Shown piece by piece: positions 26,010 to 35,146 of a stretch of 49,386 nt of DNA. The DNA comes from an uncultured Lachnospiraceae bacterium. Lineage in GTDB: Bacteria; Bacillota; Clostridia; Lachnospirales; Lachnospiraceae. A program made the translations under genes and the position numbers. The notes beneath the pieces are model-generated. The model did not search any database and was not told the origin of the DNA. It saw only the letters and a program-made list of their open reading frames with translations. Location: assembly GCA_910578825.1 (NCBI GenBank), contig CAJTSB010000003.1, positions 85,255 to 134,640 of the forward strand. The letters run 5' to 3'. Each line of letters starts with the position of its first letter. Within the stretch, counting starts at the first letter, position 1.

Positions 26010-26871
26010 GTTCAGCCATCCTTTCTATCGTTCTGCCAATTATTTCACCGGCAGTAACAGGAGAGAAACGTCCGGGAATGCCTGGAAGCCGGAAATGTGG
26101 CAGCAGACATTGCTCCGTAATATCCGCCGGAAAACCAAAAGGAGCAGAGGCAATGTCGAAGATATGGCAGGAACTGTGCAATTGCGCTAACTGTGCCGTG
26201 TCCATAATGGAAGTCGGAACCGTATTGATTACGAGCCGGCATTCTGGCAGTATGCGGGAAAAATCATCTGTGCAGATGGGAGAGAATCCTTGTTTCCTTG
26301 CATTCGCTTGTTTTTCGATGTCTTGCTCGAACAGATAAATATTGCGGCACAGCGGGCGAAACAGTTTGCCGATTGCCGTACCACAGCATCCATATCCCAA
26401 AAGCAGGATGTTTACTGAAGATAGTGCAAACGGCGTACAACGAATAACCTCTGCCAGAAGTCCTTCAGCGGTGAGTGCGGCATTTTGGTTTTGGAAAAAA
26501 GCGTCATTGCCGAAATCCAGAATTTCACAACCGGTATTTTCCAATGTTTTACGATGTTCTGCAGGCAGGTTACAGGCTGCCAATTTATGATTTGAAGTGA
26601 GCGAATCCCACAGGTCATCCAGGGGACAGAGCGGCTCATTCGTTTCTGTCTGGAACAGGTTCTTATTGTCACGCGTTAATGGCGTGGGCGTAAGGATGAA
26701 ACGGGAATATTCCAGAGCGTCTGTCAGGGAGTCCGCCTGCATAATTCCGGATTTAAAGGGAAAAGCCGGCGTATGGCAGCATATGACATTCCAGCCAAGC
26801 GAATACAGGTATTCTGCCGCATAACATTGTCTCATGTCTCCACCGAGTATGGTGATACTTGACGTTTCCAT
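25999..26871 (-). CDS. spoVFA: Dipicolinate synthase subunit A
   Basis: Subunit A of dipicolinate synthase, about 290 aa, with an N-terminal dipicolinate-specific domain (ITILGGDMRQCYAAEYL) and a Rossmann NAD(P)-binding part starting at VNILLLGYGCCGTAIGKLF. These are the family hallmarks. The open frame runs up to 26973, but ATG 26871 has CGAGGAAA upstream and gives the normal start, so I use it. A mother-cell sigma factor is expected to drive it; a -10-like CATATATTG lies on the minus strand at 26908-26900. Together with spoIIID at 43699 this marks a sporulating lineage. Confidence 0.94.
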   Translation of the reverse strand: METSSITILGGDMRQCYAAEYLYSLGWNVICCHTPAFPFKSGIMQADSLTDALEYSRFILTPTPLTRDNKNLFQTETNEPLCPLDDLWDSLTSNHKLAACNLPAEHRKTLENTGCEILDFGNDAFFQNQNAALTAEGLLAEVIRCTPFALSSVNILLLGYGCCGTAIGKLFRPLCRNIYLFEQDIEKQANARKQGFSPICTDDFSRILPECRLVINTVPTSIMDTAQLAQLHSSCHIFDIASAPFGFPADITEQCLLPHFRLPGIPGRFSPVTAGEIIGRTIERMAEHAL

Positions 26872-26899
26872 AAATTTCCTCGAAAAGAAATAATCCCTA

Positions 26900-26908
26900 C
26901 AATATATG
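26900..26908 (-). promoter_or_regulatory. Possible mother-cell -10 element of spoVFAB
   Basis: On the minus strand CATATATTG sits about 30 bases before the spoVFA start codon. It resembles the sigma-E (CATACAHT) and sigma-K (CATAnnnTA) -10 consensus without matching either perfectly. No firm -35 is visible. Confidence 0.3.
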
Positions 26909-27041
26909 TAAAAGAAAGAAAAGTGTGTTTGTACGGAGTTGGAAAAACACCTTGTTGCGATGCACTTCAACATGACAATGCAGTTTAGATAAATTTAAGA
27001 CTTTTTAGAAATTTTCCATAGGATTTTGGGAACATAGTTGA

Positions 27042-27047
27042 TATAAT
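27042..27047 (+). promoter_or_regulatory. Extended -10 promoter before the sensor kinase gene
   Basis: TATAAT at 27042-27047 is preceded by TG one base upstream (TGATATAAT), an extended -10 that can work without a good -35. A hairpin AAGGC...GCCTT (about 27059-27087) follows in the leader. Confidence 0.45.
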
Positions 27048-27163
27048 ATGACCTAAAGAAGGCTCCGCGAAGCAGGAGGATGCCTTTGGTTTTGCAGAGC
27101 GGTCGATAAATTAAATTGAAGTGATTGGTTTCGATGAATTTAAACAGAGCCGGGAGAACAATT

Positions 27164-28654
27164 ATGAAATTGAGAACCAGATTGATTATCTCATTTTTTA
27201 TTATTATATTGGTGCCTGTGCTGCTTGCCGGAGCCACTATGTGGGGATTTGGCAAATATCAGATGCGGGCGATGCGCCAGATTTATGATACGGATGGAAA
27301 TGCATACGACTATTTTGTTAATTCTTTCGAGGCACTCAGCCATTTTACCAAATCCACGTATGAAAAGTTGCAGAAAGTGGCGAGGGAAACGCCGGAAAAA
27401 TTAGAACAACAGGAATATCTGAATCAGGTGAATGCGGAACTTGAGAATAGATATTCTTATCTGATTGTAAGGCGTGGAGAAGAATTGATTTATGAGGGGA
27501 ATGGAACTGCCAACCAGGAGCTCAAGGAAAACCTGCCGGAGTATGACAGTGATGTTTTGCAGAGCGCGGGTTCCGGATTCTATCTGGAGGGAGAGGAGCA
27601 GGCGTTAATCAAGCAGATTGACGTTGCGTTTGCAGATGGCGGTCGGGGAAGCGTTTTCATTATTACTTCTCTGGAACAGATCCTGCCGGACGTCAAAGGC
27701 GTGTTGGTTGATTTGATGATTTCTGTACTGCTGATTTTAATTTTTACCGCGGGAATGTTGACGGTGTGGATTTATCAGGGGATCATCAATCCAATTCACA
27801 AGCTGCAAGTCGCGGCGCAGAGTATCAAGGCAGGGAATCTGGATTTTACTGTTGAGGCGGAAGGCAAAGACGAAATCGGGGAATTGTGCCGTAACTTTGA
27901 GGAGATGCGGTTTCGCCTGAAGGAGTCCGAGGAGGAAAAGCTGGAGGGTGAGCGTGAGAACCGCGTGCTCATCAGTAACATTTCCCACGATTTAAAAACA
28001 CCGATTACCGCCATCAAGGGGTATGTGGAAGGGATTATGGACGGTGTGGCGGATACACCGGAGAAACAGGACAAATATATCCGCACGATTTATAATAAGG
28101 CAAATGAGATGGACACGCTGATCAATGAATTGACGCTGTATTCCAAGATTGACACCAACCGGATTCCCTATAATTTCAGCCGTATCAATGTGGCGGATTA
28201 TTTTGAGGATTGTGTGGAAGAAGTCGGGCTGGATTTGGAGGCAAAAAATATCCGCCTGAATTATATAGACTATGCGGATAAGGATGTACTGATTATTGCG
28301 GATCCGGAACAACTGCGTCGTGTAATTAACAATATTATCAACAATTCCATAAAATATCTGGACAAAGAGCAGGGGTTTATCAATATTCGAATTCGCGATG
28401 TGGGAGATTTTATACAGATGGAATTTGAGGATAATGGCAAGGGGATTCCTGCCAAAGACCTGCCGCATATTTTTGACCGCTTTTACAGAGCGGATGCATC
28501 CAGAAATTCTTCTACCGGAGGCAGTGGCATCGGCTTGTCTATCGTGAAGAAAATTATAGAAGACCATGGGGGAAAGATTTGGGCAAATAGCAAAGAGGGG
28601 ACAGGCACCATCATGTATTTTGTCATTCGGAAATATCAGGAGGTAGTAAGTTGA
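27164..28654 (+). CDS. Sensor histidine kinase with HAMP domain
   Basis: A ~496-aa kinase. A first membrane segment lies at about residues 7-27 and a second about 175-200, giving a ~150-residue extracellular sensor; a HAMP domain follows. The dimerisation helix carries NISHDLKTPI with the phospho-His, and the ATPase domain has NNIINNSIKY, DNGKGIP and GIGLSIVKKI. It is of the VanS/PhoR-like group common in Clostridia. ATG 27164 with GGGAG at 27152-27156 is preferred over ATG 27134 and the TTG at 27125. It ends in a TTGA overlap with its regulator. The signal is unknown. Confidence 0.9.
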   Translation: MKLRTRLIISFFIIILVPVLLAGATMWGFGKYQMRAMRQIYDTDGNAYDYFVNSFEALSHFTKSTYEKLQKVARETPEKLEQQEYLNQVNAELENRYSYLIVRRGEELIYEGNGTANQELKENLPEYDSDVLQSAGSGFYLEGEEQALIKQIDVAFADGGRGSVFIITSLEQILPDVKGVLVDLMISVLLILIFTAGMLTVWIYQGIINPIHKLQVAAQSIKAGNLDFTVEAEGKDEIGELCRNFEEMRFRLKESEEEKLEGERENRVLISNISHDLKTPITAIKGYVEGIMDGVADTPEKQDKYIRTIYNKANEMDTLINELTLYSKIDTNRIPYNFSRINVADYFEDCVEEVGLDLEAKNIRLNYIDYADKDVLIIADPEQLRRVINNIINNSIKYLDKEQGFINIRIRDVGDFIQMEFEDNGKGIPAKDLPHIFDRFYRADASRNSSTGGSGIGLSIVKKIIEDHGGKIWANSKEGTGTIMYFVIRKYQEVVS

Positions 28655-29340
28655 GTAAAATATTGATTGTGGAAGATGAAGTGGCGATTGCCGATTTGGA
28701 AAAGGATTACCTTGAATTGAGTGGTTTTGAAGTGGAGATTGAAAACGATGGAGAACGTGGTCTTGCGCGTGCGCTCAGCGAAGAGTTTGATATGTTTCTT
28801 CTGGATTTGATGCTGCCCGGTGTAGACGGGTTCGAAATCTGTAAGAAGATCCGCGAGAATAAGAATACGCCGATACTGATGGTGTCAGCGAAAAAAGACG
28901 ATATCGACAAAATTCGCGGACTGGGACTGGGAGCGGATGATTACATTACGAAACCGTTTTCTCCGAGCGAGCTGGTGGCAAGGGTCAAGGCGCATCTTTC
29001 CAGATATGAGCGCCTGATTAACAGTAATGTCCAGGAAAATGACATCATAGAGATTCGAGGACTTAAGATTGACAAAACCGCCAGGAGAGTGTGGGTTAAT
29101 GAGGAGGAAAAACAGTTCACCACCAAAGAATTCGATCTTTTGTCATTTCTCGCACAGAACCCTAACCGCGTATTCAGCAAAGAAGAGCTGTTCAGTAAGA
29201 TCTGGGATCTGGAATCGGTAGGCGATATTGCCACGGTTACCGTTCATATCAAGAAAATCCGTGAGAAAGTAGAAGTCAATACGGCAAAGCCTCAGTACAT
29301 TGAGACGATCTGGGGCGTTGGGTACCGATTTAAAGTATGA
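28651..29340 (+). CDS. OmpR-family response regulator
   Basis: A 229-aa regulator with phospho-acceptor Asp52 (LLDLMLPG), conserved Lys in TKPF, and a C-terminal winged helix (FTTKEFDLLSFL, VTVHIKKIREKV, ETIWGVGYRF). The start is a TTG at 28651 with AGGAGG upstream, overlapping the kinase stop. It is the cognate partner of the preceding kinase. A short inverted repeat (TATGACC / GGTCtCATA, about 29336-29357) spans its stop codon. Targets cannot be read from this window. Confidence 0.92.
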   Translation: MSKILIVEDEVAIADLEKDYLELSGFEVEIENDGERGLARALSEEFDMFLLDLMLPGVDGFEICKKIRENKNTPILMVSAKKDDIDKIRGLGLGADDYITKPFSPSELVARVKAHLSRYERLINSNVQENDIIEIRGLKIDKTARRVWVNEEEKQFTTKEFDLLSFLAQNPNRVFSKEELFSKIWDLESVGDIATVTVHIKKIREKVEVNTAKPQYIETIWGVGYRFKV

Positions 29341-29391
29341 CCTAAGGAGGTCTCATAGAGTCGCCAACAAAGTAAAACGGAGAGGATTTTG

Positions 29392-30117
29392 ATGCACTGT
29401 AATAGCAAACTGGAAATTATTTATGAGGATAACTCCCTCGTCGTCTGCCATAAGCTGCCTGGAATACCGGTGCAGACAGCGAAGGCAGGTAAGCCGGATA
29501 TGGTAAGCCTTCTGCGTAATTATTTTGCAGCCAAAGGCGAGGAAAATACGCAGGTATTTGTAATACATCGCCTGGATCAGCCTGTGGAAGGTGTTATCGT
29601 ATTTGCCAGAGAAAAAGAGACTGCGGCAGATTTAAGCCGACAGTCCAGAGAAAGAAATATGAACAAATCGTATCTTGCGCTGGTGGAAGGTGTATTTGAT
29701 GAACCTTGCGGCGTATTGAACGATTACCTTCTGCATGATAAGAAGGCAAATATGTCACGCGTGGTTTCAAAGGGTACGCATGGATCCAAACATGCAGTGC
29801 TCAGATATGAAGTAGAGAAAGTGCATAAAATACAGGAAGAAGATAATGCCAGTTTGCAGGAATGCCATTTTGAAAATTCCGTTGCAGGAAATGACGTTGT
29901 CAGTCTTGTGCGCGTACAGCTGGAAACCGGGCGGCATCACCAGATTCGGGTGCAGATGGCAAATGCGGGGCATCCGCTCATCGGGGATAAGAAATATAAT
30001 CCCAACTGCGCAGCGGGCTATCGTCCGGTGGGGCTTTGTGCCGTAGGGATAGCTTTTGTACATCCGGTTACCGGAAAACCGATGGAATTTACGGTAGAGC
30101 CGAGCATTTGGCGTTAG
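29392..30117 (+). CDS. RluA-family RNA pseudouridine synthase
   Basis: A 241-aa enzyme that isomerises uridine to pseudouridine in RNA. It has the catalytic Asp motif HRLDQPVEGVIVFA near residue 59, and the conserved LETGRHHQIRVQMANAGHPLIGDKKYN block in the C-terminal half. There is no N-terminal S4 domain, so it is the short RluA/RluC catalytic type; the HRLDxxTSG consensus is altered to HRLDQPVEG. ATG 29392 is taken, with GGAGAGG shortly before it. Target RNA (rRNA or tRNA) cannot be fixed. It marks the left border of the AT-rich accessory region. Confidence 0.88.
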   Translation: MHCNSKLEIIYEDNSLVVCHKLPGIPVQTAKAGKPDMVSLLRNYFAAKGEENTQVFVIHRLDQPVEGVIVFAREKETAADLSRQSRERNMNKSYLALVEGVFDEPCGVLNDYLLHDKKANMSRVVSKGTHGSKHAVLRYEVEKVHKIQEEDNASLQECHFENSVAGNDVVSLVRVQLETGRHHQIRVQMANAGHPLIGDKKYNPNCAAGYRPVGLCAVGIAFVHPVTGKPMEFTVEPSIWR

Positions 30118-30170
30118 TGGGTTATAAATATATAATGGAGCTGCAAAGAAGGTGCAAAGGAGTTTTTTGT

Positions 30171-30626
30171 ATGAAAAGCAAAATGTTAATGTATATATTT
30201 ATGATTATCAAAATGCAATGCAGGCAAAAAAGTATGGGTATGTAGCGCCGTTGTTAGGGCTTGATTGGTATATTGGTGATAATATTGGAACAAATATATG
30301 TTAGTGTAATTAATGAAGGTGTAGATTTGTGGATAACGGAAGGGATGGCATTGTATTTAAGTAATGGAGAACCATTTTATAAGGAGAACTTAGAATATTT
30401 TACAATACCAACATATAAAGACACCACTTCAAATAATCCACTCACCTTTTCAAAGTGTGGCGGTTATACTTTTGCACATACATATATTGAATACCTGGAT
30501 AAGACGTATGGCTGGGATAAGGTGTTGAGACTTGTGGAAACAGAAAGTTACGAAGAATGTTTTGATAAGTCTGAAAAAGAAATTTATGAGGAGTGGGTTC
30601 AATATATTGAGAACTATTTTCAATAG
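30171..30626 (+). pseudogene. Remnant of a gluzincin-type (peptidase MA-like) metalloprotease
   Basis: Two adjoining frames read as one ancestral protein. The first (codons from 30182) gives NVNVYIYDYQNAMQAKKYGY and then APLLGLDWYIGDNIGTNIC before a stop at about 30303. The second (to 30626) gives NEGVDLWITEGMALYLSNGE, then a CGGYTFAHTYIEYLDKTYGW stretch. In gluzincin peptidases the segment between these carries HExxH and is followed by xLWLxEGxAxY; here the zinc-site segment is missing, apparently by a deletion that also shifted frame. The second part alone could be translated but would lack the catalytic helix. Judged a dead gene; the family assignment is by pattern memory. Confidence 0.65.
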
Positions 30627-30667
30627 GGAATGCCGTCAATGAAAAGTACAAAACAGACGGCATTCCC
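30626..30667 (+). repeat. 12-bp perfect inverted repeat after the peptidase remnant
   Basis: GGGAATGCCGTC (30626-30637) is an exact complement of GACGGCATTCCC (30656-30667), with an 18-nt loop. The T-run after it is weak (TTCG), so it may be an old terminator of the remnant gene or an element end. Confidence 0.6.
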
Positions 30668-30727
30668 TTCGTATACGCAGTAAAATTATAAGACAGCTCG
30701 TATAAGAAGAAATATAAACTATCATAG

Positions 30728-31006
30728 AAAATACCGTCAACTCTTGAAAATACTAAATTTAAGCAAGTTAGCATTACTTTATTCATTGCATCATTTTATA
30801 TTTTTTCTCCTATGATTGCGAGTGCTAATAAGGGAAAAAATAAGGGAAAGAAAAAACTACAACACCAAATAACAAATAAAACCCCCCCATAGACAGACCA
30901 TATATTGAATGCTTTAGCAATAGACGATCCACTTGAATATGCAAGGCTTTATCTTAATAATGAGATGCAGATATTCATAGATGCAGAAGATAGTCTGGAT
31001 CTATAA
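30728..31006 (+). pseudogene. Decayed exported-protein ORF with an in-frame stop
   Basis: One frame reads through 30728-31006 except for a TAG at 30890-30892. The first part has a hydrophobic run ending in IASANKGKNKG, like a signal peptide with an ASA cleavage site. The second part reads DHILNALAIDDPLEYARLYL and on to a TAA. The stop follows a run of seven C, a slippage-prone tract. No start codon fits upstream, so the 5' end is also damaged. I do not recognise the protein. The 30627-31069 stretch holds nothing else I can support. Confidence 0.35.
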
Positions 31007-31069
31007 ACACATAAAAGGCTTAAAATCTTATGCAGCAAATAGCACGAAATCCAAAAGATAATGGGAAAT

Positions 31070-31492
31070 TTACTGCTCATATGGTCCTGTAATCTCAAGG
31101 ACATTACCGTCTGGGTCAATAATATTGAAATACCAATAGGGCATATGGACGTTGACATACATTAACTCAGATACATCGCCAATGTTCAAATTCTTTAATC
31201 TTTGATACTCATATTTCAAATCATCAACCTCAAAATTGAAAACAACAAGATTATTTTTAGGTGTACCAGTGTTTTTGTAAAAATCATTAATATATGCCTG
31301 ATTAAATCTTTCGTTCGGCTCTTGATCAATAATTTTCTCATCATACGCCTTATTATAGAGCGCAATTTTATTACTGAATTGTACCCACCTGTCATCATTT
31401 GCGTGCCATGGTTCTTCCTGTAAAAGCAATTTATAGAACTCAATAGATTTTTTTACATCTCCTACAAAAATGTACATCGTTCCAAGCGTCAT
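31070..31492 (-). CDS. VOC (glyoxalase/bleomycin-resistance) family protein
   Basis: A ~140-aa protein with the beta-alpha-beta-beta-beta repeat pattern of the vicinal-oxygen-chelate superfamily: MYIFVGDVKKSIEFYKLLL at the start, and YWYFNIIDPDGNVLEITGP at the end, the latter being the usual metal-ligand Glu strand. The expected first metal ligand near the N-terminus is not obvious, so activity is open. The start is ATG 31492 with AAGGAGGAG upstream. It lies in the accessory island with no clear partner. Substrate unknown. Confidence 0.85.
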   Translation of the reverse strand: MTLGTMYIFVGDVKKSIEFYKLLLQEEPWHANDDRWVQFSNKIALYNKAYDEKIIDQEPNERFNQAYINDFYKNTGTPKNNLVVFNFEVDDLKYEYQRLKNLNIGDVSELMYVNVHMPYWYFNIIDPDGNVLEITGPYEQ

Positions 31493-31641
31493 ATTCTCCT
31501 CCTTAAATTCCAATTTTTTGGGGCATCCCTAATGCCAAAGATATTGCGTCATACCAGTCTATGAAATATTAGCATTTTTCACTAAGATCTGATTCTTTAA
31601 TACCAAAAATCAGAAATACAAATTGATAATCAAAATAAAAA

Positions 31642-32082
31642 TCATTTTAAGTAGGAATTGGCAATTTGAATAGACTGATCCGGAAAGTCTGATTTGAGAC
31701 TGACCAGGTATTGTAGTGTACTACCTTCATAAGGTAATGTTTTATCAAAAAGCCCCATTTCGTAGCAGTTGCGGATAATATTGATAATGCAGTCCTCGAC
31801 ATGATCTTCCTTGCAATCTTTGCATTCTTTTAAAATATGTGCAATCGCAATTTCCAGTTCCATTTCGTCAAATGCTTTGTAATCGGTCATAGGAATTTGC
31901 TTTGTGCCGTCTGGAATTTCCTTTTTCGGTTCTTTTTCGAAGTTTTTGATACATTTTTTGGCGTAGCCGATAATACATTTTTCACTCTGGCATTGACTGC
32001 ATACAGATTGCTCCATGCAGCAGTTCTGCAAATCTTTCCATATCAGTTCTGTGTTCAATCCTTTCTTGTGTTCATCAGCCAT
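31642..32082 (-). CDS. Cysteine-rich protein of unknown function
   Basis: A ~146-aa acidic/basic soluble protein with clustered cysteines: NCCMEQSVCSQCQSEKC near residues 19-35 and CKDCKEDHVEDC near 84-95, arranged like metal-binding or disulfide clusters. No signal peptide and no membrane segment. I do not recognise a family. ATG 32082 has AGGAGG just upstream; the open frame extends to 32160 but that part is not supported. It is divergent from the HD-GHKL gene, whose promoter lies about 170 bases away in the shared intergenic region, so joint regulation is possible. Confidence 0.7.
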   Translation of the reverse strand: MADEHKKGLNTELIWKDLQNCCMEQSVCSQCQSEKCIIGYAKKCIKNFEKEPKKEIPDGTKQIPMTDYKAFDEMELEIAIAHILKECKDCKEDHVEDCIINIIRNCYEMGLFDKTLPYEGSTLQYLVSLKSDFPDQSIQIANSYLK

Positions 32083-32246
32083 TTTGAAACCTCCTGTATT
32101 CTTATGTCCAACTGCAAATAAAATATTATTTTCTGCGGGATATGTTATCATAGGGGACACGCTGTGTCAAGATTCTTAAAGAAACATCTACCGGTTATAA
32201 ATGTTTCGGATGCTTTGAGCATAATTAAGATTATGATAGCGCCATT

Positions 32247-32311
32247 ACATTATTGATAATGTTTACAGCAGAGAGTATAATATTAGTACAATTATATGTA
32301 AAATAATTGTA
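32247..32311 (+). promoter_or_regulatory. Promoter flanked by two perfect inverted repeats, before the HD-GHKL gene
   Basis: TTGATA (32253-32258) and TATAAT (32276-32281) with exactly 17 bases between them form a strong promoter. The -35 lies inside the palindrome ACATTA-TTGA-TAATGT (32247-32262). A second palindrome, TACAATTA (32287-32294) and TAATTGTA (32304-32311), lies at and after the expected start of transcription. This is a typical operator arrangement for a repressor. Confidence 0.6.
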
Positions 32312-32362
32312 ACACATTGACTGGGAGCAATATTTAATAATTAAGAAGAGAAGGGATAACTT

Positions 32363-35146
32363 ATGATAAGAGATATTGAGATACCGAAGAGATTAAGCCA
32401 GAAATTAGAAGGTGATAAGAGATGGTTTATATGTGTCGGGAAAGTTGGTCAGAATGTAGCGGATTATTTTTTCAGAACGCCTTATTTTTTCCCGGAGTAT
32501 ACGGACCATGGTATCATGCATATACAAAAAGTGCTGGAAATATGTGATAAGTTAATAACGGATAAAAGTATGGAGATATTGTCCTCGAAAGAGATTGCGG
32601 TAATGATCATTTCAATTATGATCCATGATATCGGAATGTTCATACAAAAAGATGGGCTGCGCGAATTGATTTATAGATCTTTAAAGGACAGGAAAATAGA
32701 GTATTTGGATTTGCATACCTGGGGAGAGACCTGGCAGAATTATATTCAACGTGCAAAGAGATATTCCGAAAAAAAACTACTTGAGATTTTTGGGGATTCC
32801 GAACCGATAGAGGTTCCGGATGAAAAGATGGAGAACCTTGACGAGAAAACGATATTGTTGTATGGGGATTATTTAAGAATGCAGCATGGAAGGCTGGCTC
32901 ATACAATGGCAATAGAAGGTTTTTTAGGAGCTGAGAATTTGGACGTTTTTCGTGGAACAGATATTGACGATCGTATGAGGGATATCATAGGGCTTATTGC
33001 AAGAAGTCATTGCATACCGCTTAGAGACTGTAAAGAGTATTTAGAAAGCAGGTTCCCGAATATTGCAACACCCAAAAATGTTTCGGTCTTTTATATCATG
33101 GTTTTATTAAGGATTAGCGATTATCTTGACGCGGGATATGACAGGGCGTCGCATGTAATTTCCAGTATGCAGAAGATGCGTTCATCAAAATCGAAAGAGG
33201 AGTATTCCTGGAACAGCATTATTGATTATGATGATTATGAATGGCATTTTAATCAATGTAAGCTGTCAATATATGCAGAACCAAGAAATAGTGATGAGTT
33301 TTTAAAAGTAGAAGACTGGTTAAAGAATGTACAAAAAGAGATTGATATGTCATGGGCAGTATTAGGTGAATATTACGGGAATAAAAAGGAAATAGGGATT
33401 ACACTTCGCAGGATAGAGTCTAATATACTTAAAAGAGAAAATAGGAGAACATTTGAAAGGAAATTTGTAACGCGCAGAGCTGTTTTGGATACGAATCCCG
33501 ATATATTAGGTTTGCTTATTCTGCCGCTGTATGACAATGACCCGAGATATGGAATCAGAGAGATACTCCAAAATGCAATTGATGCGTGCAAGGAAAGAGC
33601 CCTATTGGAAGAGAAAAAGGGAAATAATTATAATTCCCTGATAAATGTGTTTATCAATACAAAAGAAAATACGGTTGTAATATCTGACAACGGAATAGGA
33701 ATGGATGAAGACATTATCATTAATTACTTCCTGATTTCCGGGGCGTCGTTCAGAAACAGCGAAGAATGGAGCAAGCATTTTACGTCGGATGATAAGTCAC
33801 TCATTTCAAGGACGGGCAGGTTTGGCATAGGTGCGCTTGCTATCTTTCTGATTGGCGGATTGGCAACAATCACAACGCGCAAAGTAAGTTATGAAACTGA
33901 TGAAAGCATGGATATAGGTTATAAGTTTGATTTAAAGGTAAGCAACGAGAATATCAGTATAGATCGCGTAAAGGCTGATATTGGGACACAGATAGAAATC
34001 AGGACGACGTCAGAGGCTATCGAAAAAATAACAGAGTCGAAATTATATCCAAACTGGTTTGACTGGTATTGTTTTGATGAGCCGCAGACACATTATTATT
34101 TGGATGGCAGGGAAGTGTTTCATGAAGAAGAATATGTTCCGGATGAAAATGAAGAATTCGATAAATGGTTTCAATTGGATGTTTCGGAATTTAGAAGCTT
34201 TAAGTGGAGTTATGAACATCCGATTGTAGATGGGATCAATAGTTATTGCAATGGAATTCCGATACCCAAAAGATGTATTTTATCGGGAGCAAGATATGGT
34301 TTTGATTTGGCTGACCCGGTAATATCATTGGTGGATTTTAATAATCGTGCCAAAATAAATTTATCACGGAGTCAGCTAAGTGAATTCCCATGTGAGGGAG
34401 AATTTATAGTGGAAGGATATAAGTACGCGCTTGCGAGGCTTTTATCTTTGCCTGACATTCGTAATCATACGGCATTTTGGAAATTATATGAGAATGGTTT
34501 CCCGTTGTGTAAGACGTTTGGATTTAACAAAAGAACTTCCGAAATTACGCCAGGCGAGTTTTTGGCTAACAGGGATGGCTATATTCTTATGTCACCGGCG
34601 TTCCTATATAATGCGAAGGTTGATTTCATACATGTGATATTTGTAAAAAGTGATGATCTCATGCATTGCGAACATATTGATGTGGACGGACCTGTAAATA
34701 TATGTTGTATAGGGAAAAGGAAACGCCGGACTTTTTTCATGGATATATTTGATGGAATTTTTGAGGAGGACTATATCAGTGAGATTCCGCTAAAATTTGA
34801 AGTGGAGAAGAATTTCTTTGATGTAGAATTAAAAGCTCTGTTTGAAAAAGCTGGAATTACGGACAGGCTGAAAATGCAAGGTTTTAATCAGGCTTATTAT
34901 AATTTTACATTGGATCGTTATCATAGTAAGGATTGTATAGCAGCGAAACAATCAATTTTAGGGGAAGACAATCAAAAATACATATTGGCTGAAATGACAT
35001 ATAAGATCATCTATAAAGACAATCCTGCGAATAAAATGATAGAGACATTAAACCAGTATTTGAGCCAGGGGTGGATTCCTTATAAATTAGAGGACAGAAA
35101 AGAAAAGTTTTGTGATACGTTTGAGAAACTGGACATGTATATCTGA
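32363..35146 (+). CDS. Large HD-domain phosphohydrolase fused to a GHKL (Hsp90-like) ATPase
   Basis: A 927-aa cytoplasmic protein. The N-terminal ~260 residues form an HD domain: His49/His53, His88-Asp89 (IHDIG), His216 and Asp253 (RISDYLDAG) are the likely metal ligands. A ~100-residue linker follows. From about residue 385 comes a GHKL ATPase: REILQNAIDAC (Asn404, Asp407), VVISDNGIGMDE (Asp442-Gly446) and GRFGIGALA (485-493), as in Hsp90, MutL and the HSP90-like proteins of conflict systems. The C-terminal ~330 residues are unassigned. HD-plus-HATPase proteins of this size, the HD-CE type as I recall it, have been proposed to act in nucleotide-based immunity; that role is inference. It stands alone in an AT-rich island. 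Confidence 0.85.
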   Translation: MIRDIEIPKRLSQKLEGDKRWFICVGKVGQNVADYFFRTPYFFPEYTDHGIMHIQKVLEICDKLITDKSMEILSSKEIAVMIISIMIHDIGMFIQKDGLRELIYRSLKDRKIEYLDLHTWGETWQNYIQRAKRYSEKKLLEIFGDSEPIEVPDEKMENLDEKTILLYGDYLRMQHGRLAHTMAIEGFLGAENLDVFRGTDIDDRMRDIIGLIARSHCIPLRDCKEYLESRFPNIATPKNVSVFYIMVLLRISDYLDAGYDRASHVISSMQKMRSSKSKEEYSWNSIIDYDDYEWHFNQCKLSIYAEPRNSDEFLKVEDWLKNVQKEIDMSWAVLGEYYGNKKEIGITLRRIESNILKRENRRTFERKFVTRRAVLDTNPDILGLLILPLYDNDPRYGIREILQNAIDACKERALLEEKKGNNYNSLINVFINTKENTVVISDNGIGMDEDIIINYFLISGASFRNSEEWSKHFTSDDKSLISRTGRFGIGALAIFLIGGLATITTRKVSYETDESMDIGYKFDLKVSNENISIDRVKADIGTQIEIRTTSEAIEKITESKLYPNWFDWYCFDEPQTHYYLDGREVFHEEEYVPDENEEFDKWFQLDVSEFRSFKWSYEHPIVDGINSYCNGIPIPKRCILSGARYGFDLADPVISLVDFNNRAKINLSRSQLSEFPCEGEFIVEGYKYALARLLSLPDIRNHTAFWKLYENGFPLCKTFGFNKRTSEITPGEFLANRDGYILMSPAFLYNAKVDFIHVIFVKSDDLMHCEHIDVDGPVNICCIGKRKRRTFFMDIFDGIFEEDYISEIPLKFEVEKNFFDVELKALFEKAGITDRLKMQGFNQAYYNFTLDRYHSKDCIAAKQSILGEDNQKYILAEMTYKIIYKDNPANKMIETLNQYLSQGWIPYKLEDRKEKFCDTFEKLDMYI

